From an uncultured Eubacterium sp. (GTDB lineage Bacteria; Bacillota; Clostridia; Lachnospirales; Lachnospiraceae): a stretch of DNA of 5,436 bases. The notes under the pieces are model-generated. The model was not told the origin of the DNA and made no database searches. It worked only from the letters and a program-made list of their open reading frames with translations. Made by a program: the position numbers and the translations under genes. The stretch's first letter is position 1. The number at the start of each line of letters is the position of its first letter. The stretch spans positions 1 through 5,436 of the forward strand of contig CANPET010000136.1 of NCBI GenBank assembly GCA_947573465.1. The letters are read 5' to 3'. This document shows, piece by piece, positions 1 through 5,378 of the stretch.

Positions 1-443
1 TTATGAAAGAAGCAGATAGTATCGCTATGCGTATTGTTACGAGTTTAAATGTAATTCAGGCATTGGTACTGCCGTCAATTGACGGAGCAAAAAATACAAC
101 AATTAGAAAATTTGTAGGGGCATTGCCGGTGGTGGGGGATGGAACAGATGCTATGTCCAGTATCTTACTGGGGTCCTTTAATTTGATGAAGAATACTATT
201 GGAGGTTTTGCGATTATTGCCATTATTGTATTGTGCATTGTTCCATTTTTGAAAGTTCAGATATATTCTTTTTCCATACAAATTGCAGCGGCTTTAGTGC
301 AGCCAATTTCTGATAAGCGGATAACAGATAGTTTTAGCTGTTTGTCGATAGGTACGAAAATGCTGGCGAGAGTTATTATGAGTGGGGGAATATTGTTTAT
401 TATAAGTATTGCAATTATATGCATGGTAACAGGGAAAGGGTAA
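1..443 (+). CDS. spoIIIAE: Stage III sporulation protein AE, C-terminal part (partial, cut at left edge)
   Basis: The frame is open from the left edge to a TAA at 441-443 and gives about 146 residues, so the true start lies outside the window. SpoIIIAE is a polytopic membrane protein of roughly 400 aa, so this is about the last third. The visible part has the family-like segment QALVLPSIDGAKN followed by a PVVGDG stretch. After this come hydrophobic segments around residues 66-84 and 120-141 of the visible part, with a QPISDKRI loop between them. By family knowledge, SpoIIIAE belongs to the SpoIIIA-SpoIIQ channel in the mother-cell membrane facing the engulfed forespore, and is made under sigma-E control. 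The next gene starts 44 bp downstream on the same strand, and AF, AG and AH follow in the canonical order, which supports the call. The first Met in view (position 3) is internal, not a start. Confidence 0.93.
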   Translation, partial: MKEADSIAMRIVTSLNVIQALVLPSIDGAKNTTIRKFVGALPVVGDGTDAMSSILLGSFNLMKNTIGGFAIIAIIVLCIVPFLKVQIYSFSIQIAAALVQPISDKRITDSFSCLSIGTKMLARVIMSGGILFIISIAIICMVTGKG

Positions 444-476
444 TTTTAACAAAGTATGCAATGAGGAGTTTATGAA

Positions 477-482
477 AGGAGG
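477..482 (+). promoter_or_regulatory. Ribosome binding site of spoIIIAF
   Basis: AGGAGG, within AAAGGAGGT, is almost fully complementary to the 3' end of 16S rRNA. It lies 5 nt before the ATG at 488, the ideal distance. The alternative in-frame GTG at 482 would sit inside this site and can be ruled out. Confidence 0.85.
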
Positions 483-487
483 TGCGA

Positions 488-814
488 ATGGAGTTTTTAT
501 ATAGTTATATAAAAAATATTTGCGTGTTTATGCTGGTTATTACATTAATATTAAATATATTTCCAGACAGGCAGTACATAAAATATATCAAGTTGTTTGC
601 AGGTCTGTTGTTGATAATTTCTGCAATTACACCGATTATTAATTTTGGAAAACAGCGTATTGATATAACAAAGGTTATTGATAAATATTATTCTAAAGAA
701 ATAACAATGGATTCAGATATTAGTGACAGTGTGCGGGAAATGCAGACAAAAGTTTATGAAAGGGTTCGTGAAAGTAATGAGCAGGCAACCAGTAAATTGG
801 AAAAAAATAAGTAA
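488..814 (+). CDS. spoIIIAF: Stage III sporulation protein AF, shortened form
   Basis: This is a membrane component of the SpoIIIA channel complex. The ATG at 488 is chosen because a perfect AGGAGG lies 5 nt upstream; this gives 108 aa. Two hydrophobic segments are visible at about residues 10-25 and 35-53. They are joined by the short loop PDRQYIKY, a family-typical 'P-D-(K/R)-x-Y-x-K-Y' pattern, and TM2 ends with a Pro (TPII). The rest, residues 54-108, is polar, charged and probably helical. B. subtilis SpoIIIAF is about 206 aa and carries a soluble ring-building-type domain after the membrane hairpin. Here the protein stops where that domain should begin, and no leftover coding DNA for it exists before spoIIIAG. 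The last 38 nt overlap the start of spoIIIAG in another frame, suggesting translational coupling. Identity rests on operon position and the N-terminal half. The shortening could be natural, a deletion, or a sequence error. Confidence 0.85.
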   Translation: MEFLYSYIKNICVFMLVITLILNIFPDRQYIKYIKLFAGLLLIISAITPIINFGKQRIDITKVIDKYYSKEITMDSDISDSVREMQTKVYERVRESNEQATSKLEKNK

Positions 815-1307
815 CATTAAAAAAATTGGAAAGGAAAAGTTAATTCTTTTAGCCTTTGCAGGAATATTATTGATTGGTTCATCATATTTTGAGAGTGTAG
901 GACATGATGAGGAAGTGGAGACCACACCGGAAAATAGTGAGCAGTTAATTACATATGAAAACACATTAAAAGATGAAATAAAGAAGATGATTGAAAGTAT
1001 TGACGGAATATCTGATGTCCAAGTGATGATTACTTTTAAATCGGGTAAGGAAAAAGTAGTACAGGAAGACAGTGACAGCAGTACGAATGAAAAAGGTGAT
1101 ACATCCGTAAAGAAAACGACGGTCATTTTAAATCAAAATGGTGGGGACAGCCCCTATGTTGTTAAAGAAGTTTATCCAAAGATAGAGGGAGTTGCAATAA
1201 CAGCCTCAGGACCACAGATGTCAGATAAAAGTGAGGAAATTATTAATATGATTGCTGCATTATTTGACATTCCTATTCATAAAATATCAGTAATAAAGAA
1301 TAAGTAG
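777..1307 (+). CDS. spoIIIAG: Stage III sporulation protein AG
   Basis: SpoIIIAG forms a large ring in the intermembrane space between mother cell and forespore (family knowledge). The predicted 176-aa protein has a short basic cytoplasmic head with the conserved Trp (NWKKI, residues 7-11). One membrane segment follows at about 21-36, then an acidic linker. The soluble ring-building domain runs from about 57 to 174. It opens with DEIKKMIESIDGISDVQVMI, is interrupted by a polar insertion (about 88-124) at the place of the family's beta-triangle insert, and ends with ALFDIPIHKISVIK. I chose the ATG at 777 because family members begin just before the Trp. In-frame starts at 756 (ATG) and 768 (GTG) are possible, and an AAAGGG at 759-764 lies 12 nt before 777. 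The start lies inside spoIIIAF (38-nt overlap). spoIIIAH begins 10 bp after the stop. Confidence 0.92.
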   Translation: MSRQPVNWKKISNIKKIGKEKLILLAFAGILLIGSSYFESVGHDEEVETTPENSEQLITYENTLKDEIKKMIESIDGISDVQVMITFKSGKEKVVQEDSDSSTNEKGDTSVKKTTVILNQNGGDSPYVVKEVYPKIEGVAITASGPQMSDKSEEIINMIAALFDIPIHKISVIKNK

Positions 1308-1317
1308 GGGGAAAACA

Positions 1318-1917
1318 ATGAAAAAAATATTTAAGAAAAACCAATTTGTAGTTACATTTTTAGCCGTGTTAATAGCAGTGGCAGGTTATCTGAATTATAC
1401 CAGCAATTTGGATAAGAAAAAGGAAGTAAAGCAGGTAGATAATAATACATATGAGTCCGTGTACAATAAAGATAATTTACTAAAAGGAAATGAGGATATA
1501 GAAAGTCTGGATAATGAAGAAGAAACGAAGACACCGGGAGAAGCAGTACTTACAAATGGAACCAGCCTTAATTCTTATATGGTGCAGGCAAGATTAAATA
1601 GAGAGCAGACTAGATCCAAAAATAAAGAAACGCTGTTAGAGGTTATTAATAATAATGATATTAGCAAAAAAGAAAAGAAGAGTGCTATAAAATCTATGGT
1701 AAAGTTGACAGAAAACAGTGAGATAGAAAACAGCATCGAAACATTATTAAAAGCAAAAGGCTTTAATGATGTGATTGTGACAATCAATGGTGAGCAGGCA
1801 GATGTGTTGCTTTCCAGTGAAGATATCAGTGATGATAAACGGGCCCAGATAGAAAACGTAATTAAAAGAAAAACAAAGTTAAATGCTGATGATATAACAA
1901 TTACTCCTACAAAATAA
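1318..1917 (+). CDS. spoIIIAH: Stage III sporulation protein AH
   Basis: SpoIIIAH is the mother-cell half of the channel; in Bacillus its extracytoplasmic domain binds forespore SpoIIQ. The product is 199 aa (B. subtilis about 218). It has a basic N-terminus, one membrane segment at about residues 10-27, then a long acidic and Asn-rich linker to about 85. A helical stretch with ARLNREQTRSKNKETLLEVI (91-110) follows. The C-terminal ring-building domain contains LLKAKGFNDVIVTI (143-156) and ends in RAQIENVIKRKT...DDITITP (175-197), a very typical SpoIIIAH ending. The ATG is preceded by AGGGGG at 1306-1311, 6 nt upstream. It is the last gene of the operon; a long inverted repeat follows 10 bp after the stop. 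The linker is more acidic than the folded domain but nothing looks broken. Whether this organism uses SpoIIQ or another forespore partner cannot be told from here. Confidence 0.94.
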   Translation: MKKIFKKNQFVVTFLAVLIAVAGYLNYTSNLDKKKEVKQVDNNTYESVYNKDNLLKGNEDIESLDNEEETKTPGEAVLTNGTSLNSYMVQARLNREQTRSKNKETLLEVINNNDISKKEKKSAIKSMVKLTENSEIENSIETLLKAKGFNDVIVTINGEQADVLLSSEDISDDKRAQIENVIKRKTKLNADDITITPTK

Positions 1918-1927
1918 TTTGTAATAA

Positions 1928-1972
1928 ATTATATAAAAGCCAGATTTTTATGTCTTCTGGCTTTTATATAAT
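1928..1972. terminator. Bidirectional terminator between spoIIIAH and the convergent regulator gene
   Basis: A perfect 17-bp inverted repeat pairs 1928-1944 with 1956-1972 around an 11-nt loop. The core AAAAGCCAGA / TCTGGCTTTT has A tracts before and T tracts after on both strands, as in a factor-independent terminator working both ways. It lies just after the spoIIIAH stop (1917) and 5 bp from the stop of the minus-strand regulator (1977), so it can end both transcripts. Confidence 0.85.
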
Positions 1973-1976
1973 GGTT

Positions 1977-2345
1977 TTATTTAATTTCTTTAATATGTTT
2001 TTTTATTGCGTTAATACTCTCAGGGCTGATGACGTGTTCTATACGACAGGCATCAGTAGAGGCAGTATCTGAAGAAACACCTAATTCTATAAAAAACTCA
2101 GTCAGTAACTGATGACGTTCATAAATCATTTCAGCAATTTCTTTTCCTTCTTCGGTCAAATAAATAAAACCAGCATCTGTTACAGAAATCTGATTTTTTT
2201 CACGAAGATGTTTCATGGCAATGCTGACACTGGATTTTTTGAAACCTAATTCGTTTGCAATGTCAACAGAACGAACCACTGGTAATTGTTTGCTTAAAAC
2301 AAGAATTGTTTCTAAATACATTTCTGAAGATTCGTTATTTTTCAT
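1977..2345 (-). CDS. DtxR/MntR-family metal-dependent repressor, iron-type ligands, no SH3 domain
   Basis: This is a predicted cytoplasmic DNA-binding repressor that uses Fe(II) as co-repressor. The 122-aa protein has a winged-helix domain at about residues 5-70. The recognition part is VDIANELGFKKSSVSIAMKH (27-46) and the wing is around 52-64 (GFIYLTEEG). A metal-binding dimerisation domain fills 71-122. Aligned by eye, the primary-site ligands are Met9, Cys100, Glu103 and His104 (SEMYL and DACRIEHVIS). This is the DtxR/IdeR pattern (M10, C102, E105, H106), not the Asp8/Glu99 pattern of B. subtilis MntR. Glu12 and His78 are also kept, while DtxR ancillary ligands E83 and H98 appear replaced (Thr82, Ser96). 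The C-terminal SH3-like domain of DtxR is absent, so the length resembles MntR (about 142 aa) or slightly less. AAGGAGT lies 6 nt before the ATG. It is divergent from feo, which it most likely controls. Confidence 0.88.
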   Translation of the reverse strand: MKNNESSEMYLETILVLSKQLPVVRSVDIANELGFKKSSVSIAMKHLREKNQISVTDAGFIYLTEEGKEIAEMIYERHQLLTEFFIELGVSSDTASTDACRIEHVISPESINAIKKHIKEIK

Positions 2346-2375
2346 ACGTAAACTCCTTAAATAAATAGTAGAACA

Positions 2376-2404
2376 AGTATATCAAAAAAACAATAAAATT
2401 TCAA
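2376..2404 (-). promoter_or_regulatory. Promoter of the DtxR-family regulator gene
   Basis: On the minus strand, TTGAAA (2404-2399) and TATACT (2381-2376) are separated by exactly 17 bp, a good sigma-A type match. The -10 box ends 30 bp before the start codon. The palindromic operator at 2428-2443 lies more than 20 bp upstream of this -35 box, so direct self-repression from that site looks unlikely. Confidence 0.65.
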
Positions 2405-2411
2405 ATTGTTA

Positions 2412-2440
2412 TTGACAACAAACAAAGGTTAGTTTATACT
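2412..2440 (+). promoter_or_regulatory. Promoter of the feo operon
   Basis: A perfect TTGACA -35 box (2412-2417), a 17-bp spacer, and TATACT at 2435-2440 as the -10 box. This is a strong sigma-A type promoter directed at feoA1, with a predicted start near 2447. The -10 box lies fully inside the palindrome at 2428-2443, so a bound repressor would block it. Confidence 0.8.
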
Positions 2441-2443
2441 AAC
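2428..2443. promoter_or_regulatory. Operator 1: probable DtxR-family binding site over the feo -10 box
   Basis: GTTAGTTTATACTAAC is a 16-bp palindrome with perfect 6-bp arms (GTTAGT / ACTAAC) and a TTAT centre. It recalls the TTAG...CTAA arms of DtxR/IdeR operators. It covers the feo -10 box, lies in the divergent region next to a DtxR-family gene, and has a close copy before feoB (2950-2965). Binding is inferred, not shown. Confidence 0.72.
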
Positions 2444-2472
2444 TTACGAAAAAAGTAAAAATTGTAGAAAAG

Positions 2473-2478
2473 AGGAGG
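2473..2478 (+). promoter_or_regulatory. Ribosome binding site deciding the feoA1 start
   Basis: AGGAGG stands 2 nt before one ATG (2481) and 5 nt before the next in-frame ATG (2484). The second distance is workable and the first is too short. The protein starting MPLTM at 2484 also fits the usual beginning of this FeoA type. Confidence 0.75.
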
Positions 2479-2483
2479 ATATG

Positions 2484-2693
2484 ATGCCTTTAACAATGGT
2501 AAATATTGGAGAAGAAAATATTATAAAAAAAGTTGGTGGTAAGGAAGAAACAAAAAGATTTCTTGAGAATCTCGGCTTTATTACAGGAGGTGTTGTAACA
2601 GTTGTTTCTACAATAGGTGGAAATGTTATTGTTAATGTGAAAGATACCAGAGTTGCTATTGGCAAAGATATGGCAAATAAAATTTTGGTTTAA
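2484..2693 (+). CDS. feoA: FeoA family protein (first copy)
   Basis: This small cytoplasmic SH3-like protein of 69 aa is thought to assist or regulate the FeoB ferrous-iron transporter, though its exact role in the family is unsettled. Visible features are the N-terminal MPLTM and IIKKVGGKEETKRFLENLGF (13-32), the FeoA helix region with LGF in place of the classical MGI/MGL. Then come the turn ITGG and a beta-rich C-terminal half with GNVIVNVKDTRVAI (46-59). The start at 2484 is preferred over 2481 from the position of the ribosome site. It is the first gene behind the operator-controlled feo promoter; feoA2 follows 21 bp later. Its sequence is clearly different from feoA2, so the pair is an old duplication or a two-subtype arrangement rather than a fresh repeat. 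Confidence 0.9.
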   Translation: MPLTMVNIGEENIIKKVGGKEETKRFLENLGFITGGVVTVVSTIGGNVIVNVKDTRVAIGKDMANKILV

Positions 2694-2714
2694 AAAAGGA
2701 AGGAGTTTTGGGTA

Positions 2715-2933
2715 ATGACATTAAAAGAAGTGAAAGTGGGAACTACTGTTAAGGTGAGAAAACTTAATGGTGAGGGTCCGGTAAAAAGACGTATTATGGA
2801 TATGGGCATAACAAAGGGTGTAGAAGTTTTTGTAAGAAAAGTTGCACCATTGGGAGACCCGGTTGAAGTAACGGTTAGGGGATATGAGTTATCATTGAGA
2901 AAAGCTGACGCAGAGATGATTGAAGTAGAATAA
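2715..2933 (+). CDS. feoA: FeoA family protein (second copy, classical type)
   Basis: A 72-aa SH3-like protein of the classical FeoA type. It contains GPVKRRIMDMGITKGVEV (21-38), APLGDPVEVTVRGYELSLRK (44-63) and ends at a TAA at 2931-2933. The RRIMDMGI and GDPVEVxVRGYELSLRK motifs are the family hallmarks. It is a probable cytoplasmic partner of FeoB, acting at its G domain or membrane part; this is family-level inference. AAGGAG at 2700-2705 is 9 nt before the ATG, and the gene lies between feoA1 (21 bp upstream) and feoB (84 bp downstream). The unusually long gap to feoB carries a second operator-like palindrome. The low similarity to feoA1 suggests the two copies have separate tasks. Confidence 0.95.
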   Translation: MTLKEVKVGTTVKVRKLNGEGPVKRRIMDMGITKGVEVFVRKVAPLGDPVEVTVRGYELSLRKADAEMIEVE

Positions 2934-2943
2934 TTTTTTTTAC

Positions 2944-2972
2944 TTAACGGTTAGAGATAACTAACATAAAAT
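2944..2972 (+). promoter_or_regulatory. Possible second promoter upstream of feoB
   Basis: TTAACG (2944-2949) and TAAAAT (2967-2972) are 17 bp apart. They match the sigma-A boxes at 4 of 6 and 5 of 6 positions, so this is weaker than the feoA1 promoter. The spacer is almost exactly filled by the palindrome at 2950-2965, which supports a regulated promoter. In such AT-rich DNA a chance match remains possible. Confidence 0.45.
2950..2965. promoter_or_regulatory. Operator 2: second copy of the palindrome, upstream of feoB
   Basis: GTTAGAGATAACTAAC has the same 16-bp length and the same GTTAG / CTAAC arms as operator 1, with a different centre. It lies in the 84-bp gap between feoA2 and feoB. 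Two sites sharing ten arm positions and length, both in gaps of a feo locus, are unlikely to be chance. Binding by the divergent regulator is inferred. Confidence 0.62.
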
Positions 2973-3017
2973 AGTGCAAACAAACAAATAATATTATGAA
3001 AAAGAAAGGAAAAGAAA

Positions 3018-5147
3018 ATGGGAGTAAAAATTGCATTAGCTGGTAATCCGAACAGTGGAAAAACCACATTATTTAATGCTTTGACTGGTTCTAATCAGTT
3101 TGTTGGTAACTGGCCGGGTGTTACTGTAGAAAAAAAAGAGGGAAAATTAAAGGGGCATAAGGATGTAAAACTTATGGATTTGCCTGGTATTTATTCATTG
3201 TCTCCGTATACACTGGAGGAAGTGGTAGCAAGAAACTACTTGATAAATGAAAAACCAGATGCTATTTTCAACATTGTAGATGGAACAAATATTGAAAGAA
3301 ACTTATATCTCTCCACACAGATTATGGAGTTGGGGATTCCTGTTATTATGGCTGTCAACATGATGGATATTGTTGAAAAGAATGGCGATAGAATACATAT
3401 TGAAAAATTGGGTGAAAAATTAGGATGCAAAGTTGTTGAAATTTCAGCTTTGAAAGGCAGGGGAATCAAAGAGCTTGCAAAGGAAGCGGTAAAACTTGCA
3501 GAAAGTAAAAAGGAAAACCAAATTGCTCATCAATTTTCAGATGGTGTAGAGAGTGTTATTAAAGAAACGGAATCGATGTTTGGTTCAGAAGTTTCAGAGG
3601 CACAAAAGCGTTTCTTTGCGATTAAATTATTGGAAAAAGATGAAAAAATCACAGAGAATCTAAAAGTCGTTCCAAATGTAAGCAAACAAATTGAAGTATT
3701 GGAAAAGAATTTTGATGATGATACAGAAAGTATTATTACAAATGAGAGATATACATATATTTCATCGATAATTAAAGAGTGTTATACAAAAGGAAGTAGT
3801 GAAAAATTAACAATATCAGATAAAATTGACAGAATCGTTACAAATAGATGGCTGGCACTTCCGATATTTGCGGCAATTATGTTTGTTGTATATTATGTAT
3901 CTGTAACAACAGTTGGTGATATTGTAACAAATTGGACCAATGATACATTGTTTGGAGAAATTATTCCACCGGCAATCGAAAATGTTCTTTCAGCATTAAA
4001 TTGTGTAGATTGGTTACAAAGTCTCATACTTGATGGTATTGTGGCTGGTGTTGGTGCAGTTATTGGATTCGTTCCACAGATGCTTATCTTATTTATATTC
4101 CTTGCTTTCTTAGAGTCTTGTGGATATATGGCAAGAGTAGCGTTTATTATGGATAGAATTTTTAGAAAGTTTGGACTTTCCGGAAAATCATTTATTCCAA
4201 TGTTGATTGGTAGTGGTTGTGGTGTTCCTGGTATTATGGCATCACGTACGATTGAAAATGATAGAGACAGAAAAATGACCATTATGACTACAACATTTGT
4301 GCCGTGTGGAGCAAAACTTCCAATCATTGCCTTGATTGCGGGAGCGTTATTTGACGGAGCGTGGTGGGTTGGACCAAGTGCTTATTTTGTAGGTATTGCA
4401 GCCATTATTGTTTCTGGTATTATTTTAAAGAAAACAAGGATGTTTGCAGGAGAACCGGCACCTTTCGTCATGGAACTTCCGGCATATCATTTGCCTACTG
4501 TAGGAAATGTTCTTAGAAGTATGTGGGAAAGAGGCTGGTCATTTATTAAAAAGGCTGGTACAATTATTTTACTTTCAACAATCGTTCTTTGGTTCTTAAT
4601 GAACTTTGGATGGGTAAATGGAAGTTTTGGAATGTTAGATATGGAAACACAGCTGGATAACAGTATCTTAGCGAAGGTTGGCAGTGTGATTGCGCCAATA
4701 TTCAAACCACTTGGATGGGGAGACTGGAAGAAGGCAGTTGCTGCGGTAACAGGTCTGATTGCAAAAGAAAATGTTGTTAGTACATTTGGTATGCTATTTG
4801 GATTTGGCTCTGAAATCGCCGAAGATGGTGCAGAAGTATGGGGAAGCCTTGCAGGAAGCTTATCTGCAATTGCAGCTTATTCATTCTTGGTATTTAACTT
4901 ATTGTGTGCGCCATGTTTCGCGGCTATGGGTGCTATCAAAAGAGAAATGAATAATGCAAAATGGTTCTGGTTTGCCATTGGATATCAGTGCTTATTAGCA
5001 TATGTTATTGGTTTGATTATCTATCAGATTGGCATGCTTGTAACAGGAGCAGCATTTGGAGTATGGACAGTTGTGGCATTGTTGCTAGTGCTTGGATTAT
5101 TATATTTACTATTCAGACCATATAAGAAGGGAAGGAGATTTTTATGA
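3018..5147 (+). CDS. feoB: Ferrous iron transport protein B (GTPase and membrane transporter)
   Basis: FeoB takes up Fe(II) across the cytoplasmic membrane and is driven or gated by its N-terminal GTPase. The 709-aa product is a normal full-length FeoB. G domain: G1 GNPNSGKT (9-16, including Asn12 at the position linked to K+ activation in studied FeoBs), G2 Thr in GVTVEKK (34-40), G3 DLPG (54-57), G4 NMMD (114-117), G5 SALKGRG (143-149). A helical GDI-like region follows to about 265. The membrane part starts near 279 and has the conserved GFVPQ (350-354), LESCGYMARVAFIMDR (365-380), GSGCGVPG (398-405, Cys401), TFVPCGAKLPI (426-436, Cys430), GLIAKENVVSTFG (579-591) and LLCAPC (628-633). The ATG is preceded by AAAGGA about 7 nt upstream. 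Its stop overlaps the next gene's start (ATGA). Probably iron-repressed through operators 1 and 2. No missing motif is seen. Confidence 0.98.
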   Translation: MGVKIALAGNPNSGKTTLFNALTGSNQFVGNWPGVTVEKKEGKLKGHKDVKLMDLPGIYSLSPYTLEEVVARNYLINEKPDAIFNIVDGTNIERNLYLSTQIMELGIPVIMAVNMMDIVEKNGDRIHIEKLGEKLGCKVVEISALKGRGIKELAKEAVKLAESKKENQIAHQFSDGVESVIKETESMFGSEVSEAQKRFFAIKLLEKDEKITENLKVVPNVSKQIEVLEKNFDDDTESIITNERYTYISSIIKECYTKGSSEKLTISDKIDRIVTNRWLALPIFAAIMFVVYYVSVTTVGDIVTNWTNDTLFGEIIPPAIENVLSALNCVDWLQSLILDGIVAGVGAVIGFVPQMLILFIFLAFLESCGYMARVAFIMDRIFRKFGLSGKSFIPMLIGSGCGVPGIMASRTIENDRDRKMTIMTTTFVPCGAKLPIIALIAGALFDGAWWVGPSAYFVGIAAIIVSGIILKKTRMFAGEPAPFVMELPAYHLPTVGNVLRSMWERGWSFIKKAGTIILLSTIVLWFLMNFGWVNGSFGMLDMETQLDNSILAKVGSVIAPIFKPLGWGDWKKAVAAVTGLIAKENVVSTFGMLFGFGSEIAEDGAEVWGSLAGSLSAIAAYSFLVFNLLCAPCFAAMGAIKREMNNAKWFWFAIGYQCLLAYVIGLIIYQIGMLVTGAAFGVWTVVALLLVLGLLYLLFRPYKKGRRFL

Positions 5148-5290
5148 ATGGAACAGTAGGGACATTTATTGTACTGGCAGTGCTTGTAGCAGTAGTATGT
5201 ATAGTTGTAAGAAGTATGATAAAAGATAAAAAAAGCGGAAAATCCCTTCATTGTGGTGGGGATTGTAGGAAATGCAAAGGATGTCATTAA
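5144..5290 (+). CDS. FeoB-associated Cys-rich small membrane protein
   Basis: A 48-aa protein with one membrane segment at about residues 7-23. A short basic stretch (RSMIKDKKSGK, 23-33) comes next, then a Cys-rich tail. The tail has Cys37, Cys41, Cys44 and Cys47 (C-x3-C-x2-C-x2-C), ending in His48. An extra Cys19 lies in the membrane segment. Topology, pattern and position after feoB match the FeoB-associated Cys-rich membrane protein family. Its job is not established; metal binding by the tail near the FeoB cytoplasmic face is an inference from the Cys cluster and the positive-inside rule. AAGGAG (5132-5137) lies 6 nt before the ATG. The ATG overlaps the feoB TGA by 2 nt (ATGA), so translation is probably coupled and output matched to FeoB. 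A terminator follows 3 bp after the stop. Confidence 0.88.
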   Translation: MNGTVGTFIVLAVLVAVVCIVVRSMIKDKKSGKSLHCGGDCRKCKGCH

Positions 5291-5293
5291 ATT

Positions 5294-5319
5294 AAGGCGG
5301 GTTTTATCCCGCCTTTTTT
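5294..5319 (+). terminator. Terminator of the feo operon
   Basis: AAGGCGGG (5294-5301) pairs with CCCGCCTT (5308-5315) around a 6-nt loop and runs into six T residues (5314-5319). This is a GC-rich, strong factor-independent terminator in otherwise AT-rich DNA, directly after the Cys-rich gene. Confidence 0.95.
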
Positions 5320-5340
5320 CTATTTGGAGAATATAATATT

Positions 5341-5369
5341 AAAAAGGGACCGTTTTGAACAGTCCCTTT
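5341..5369 (-). terminator. Terminator hairpin, mainly for a minus-strand gene entering from the right
   Basis: AAAGGGAC (5343-5350) pairs with GTCCCTTT (5362-5369). After one C-A mismatch, an inner GTT / AAC extends the stem to a 3-nt loop. Read on the minus strand, the stem runs into five T residues (complement of 5345-5341) and then AT-rich DNA. On the plus strand only three T residues follow the C run. So it best serves a minus-strand transcript, with plus-strand backup possible. Confidence 0.72.
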
Positions 5370-5378
5370 AGAGTGCTT

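Noticed and set aside
482..490. GTG at 482 as the start of spoIIIAF
   Set aside because: It overlaps the AGGAGG ribosome site itself; the ATG at 488 has ideal spacing.
472..504. Mini-ORF of 10 codons from an ATG at 472 ahead of spoIIIAF
   Set aside because: A GAGGAG lies only 3 nt upstream, the product has no recognisable character, and it runs over the spoIIIAF ribosome site; there is no support for a leader peptide.
723..776. Upstream extension of the spoIIIAG frame
   Set aside because: These codons lie inside spoIIIAF, lack a well-placed ribosome site for the first start, and read unlike the SpoIIIAG N-terminus or any SpoIIIAF domain remnant.
713..1126. 137-codon minus-strand open frame across spoIIIAF and spoIIIAG
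   Set aside because: It is a shadow of two well-supported sporulation genes, with low-complexity Phe/Ser-rich composition and no ribosome site or family match.
2871..2886. Third GTTAG-containing element (ACGGTTAG) inside feoA2
   Set aside because: Only a half site is present: the matching CTAAC arm is missing, and the bases encode the conserved VRGYE motif of FeoA.
2934..2941. Run of eight T residues after feoA2 as a terminator
   Set aside because: No stable hairpin precedes it; the palindrome lies after the T run, so operon-internal termination here is not supported.
3893..4327. 144-codon minus-strand open frame inside feoB
   Set aside because: It is antisense to highly conserved FeoB membrane motifs and has no independent evidence of coding.
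5024..5287. 87-codon minus-strand open frame over the feoB end and the Cys-rich gene
   Set aside because: The plus-strand genes here have ribosome sites, coupled start/stop and family motifs; the minus frame crosses the feoB/small-gene junction without any support.
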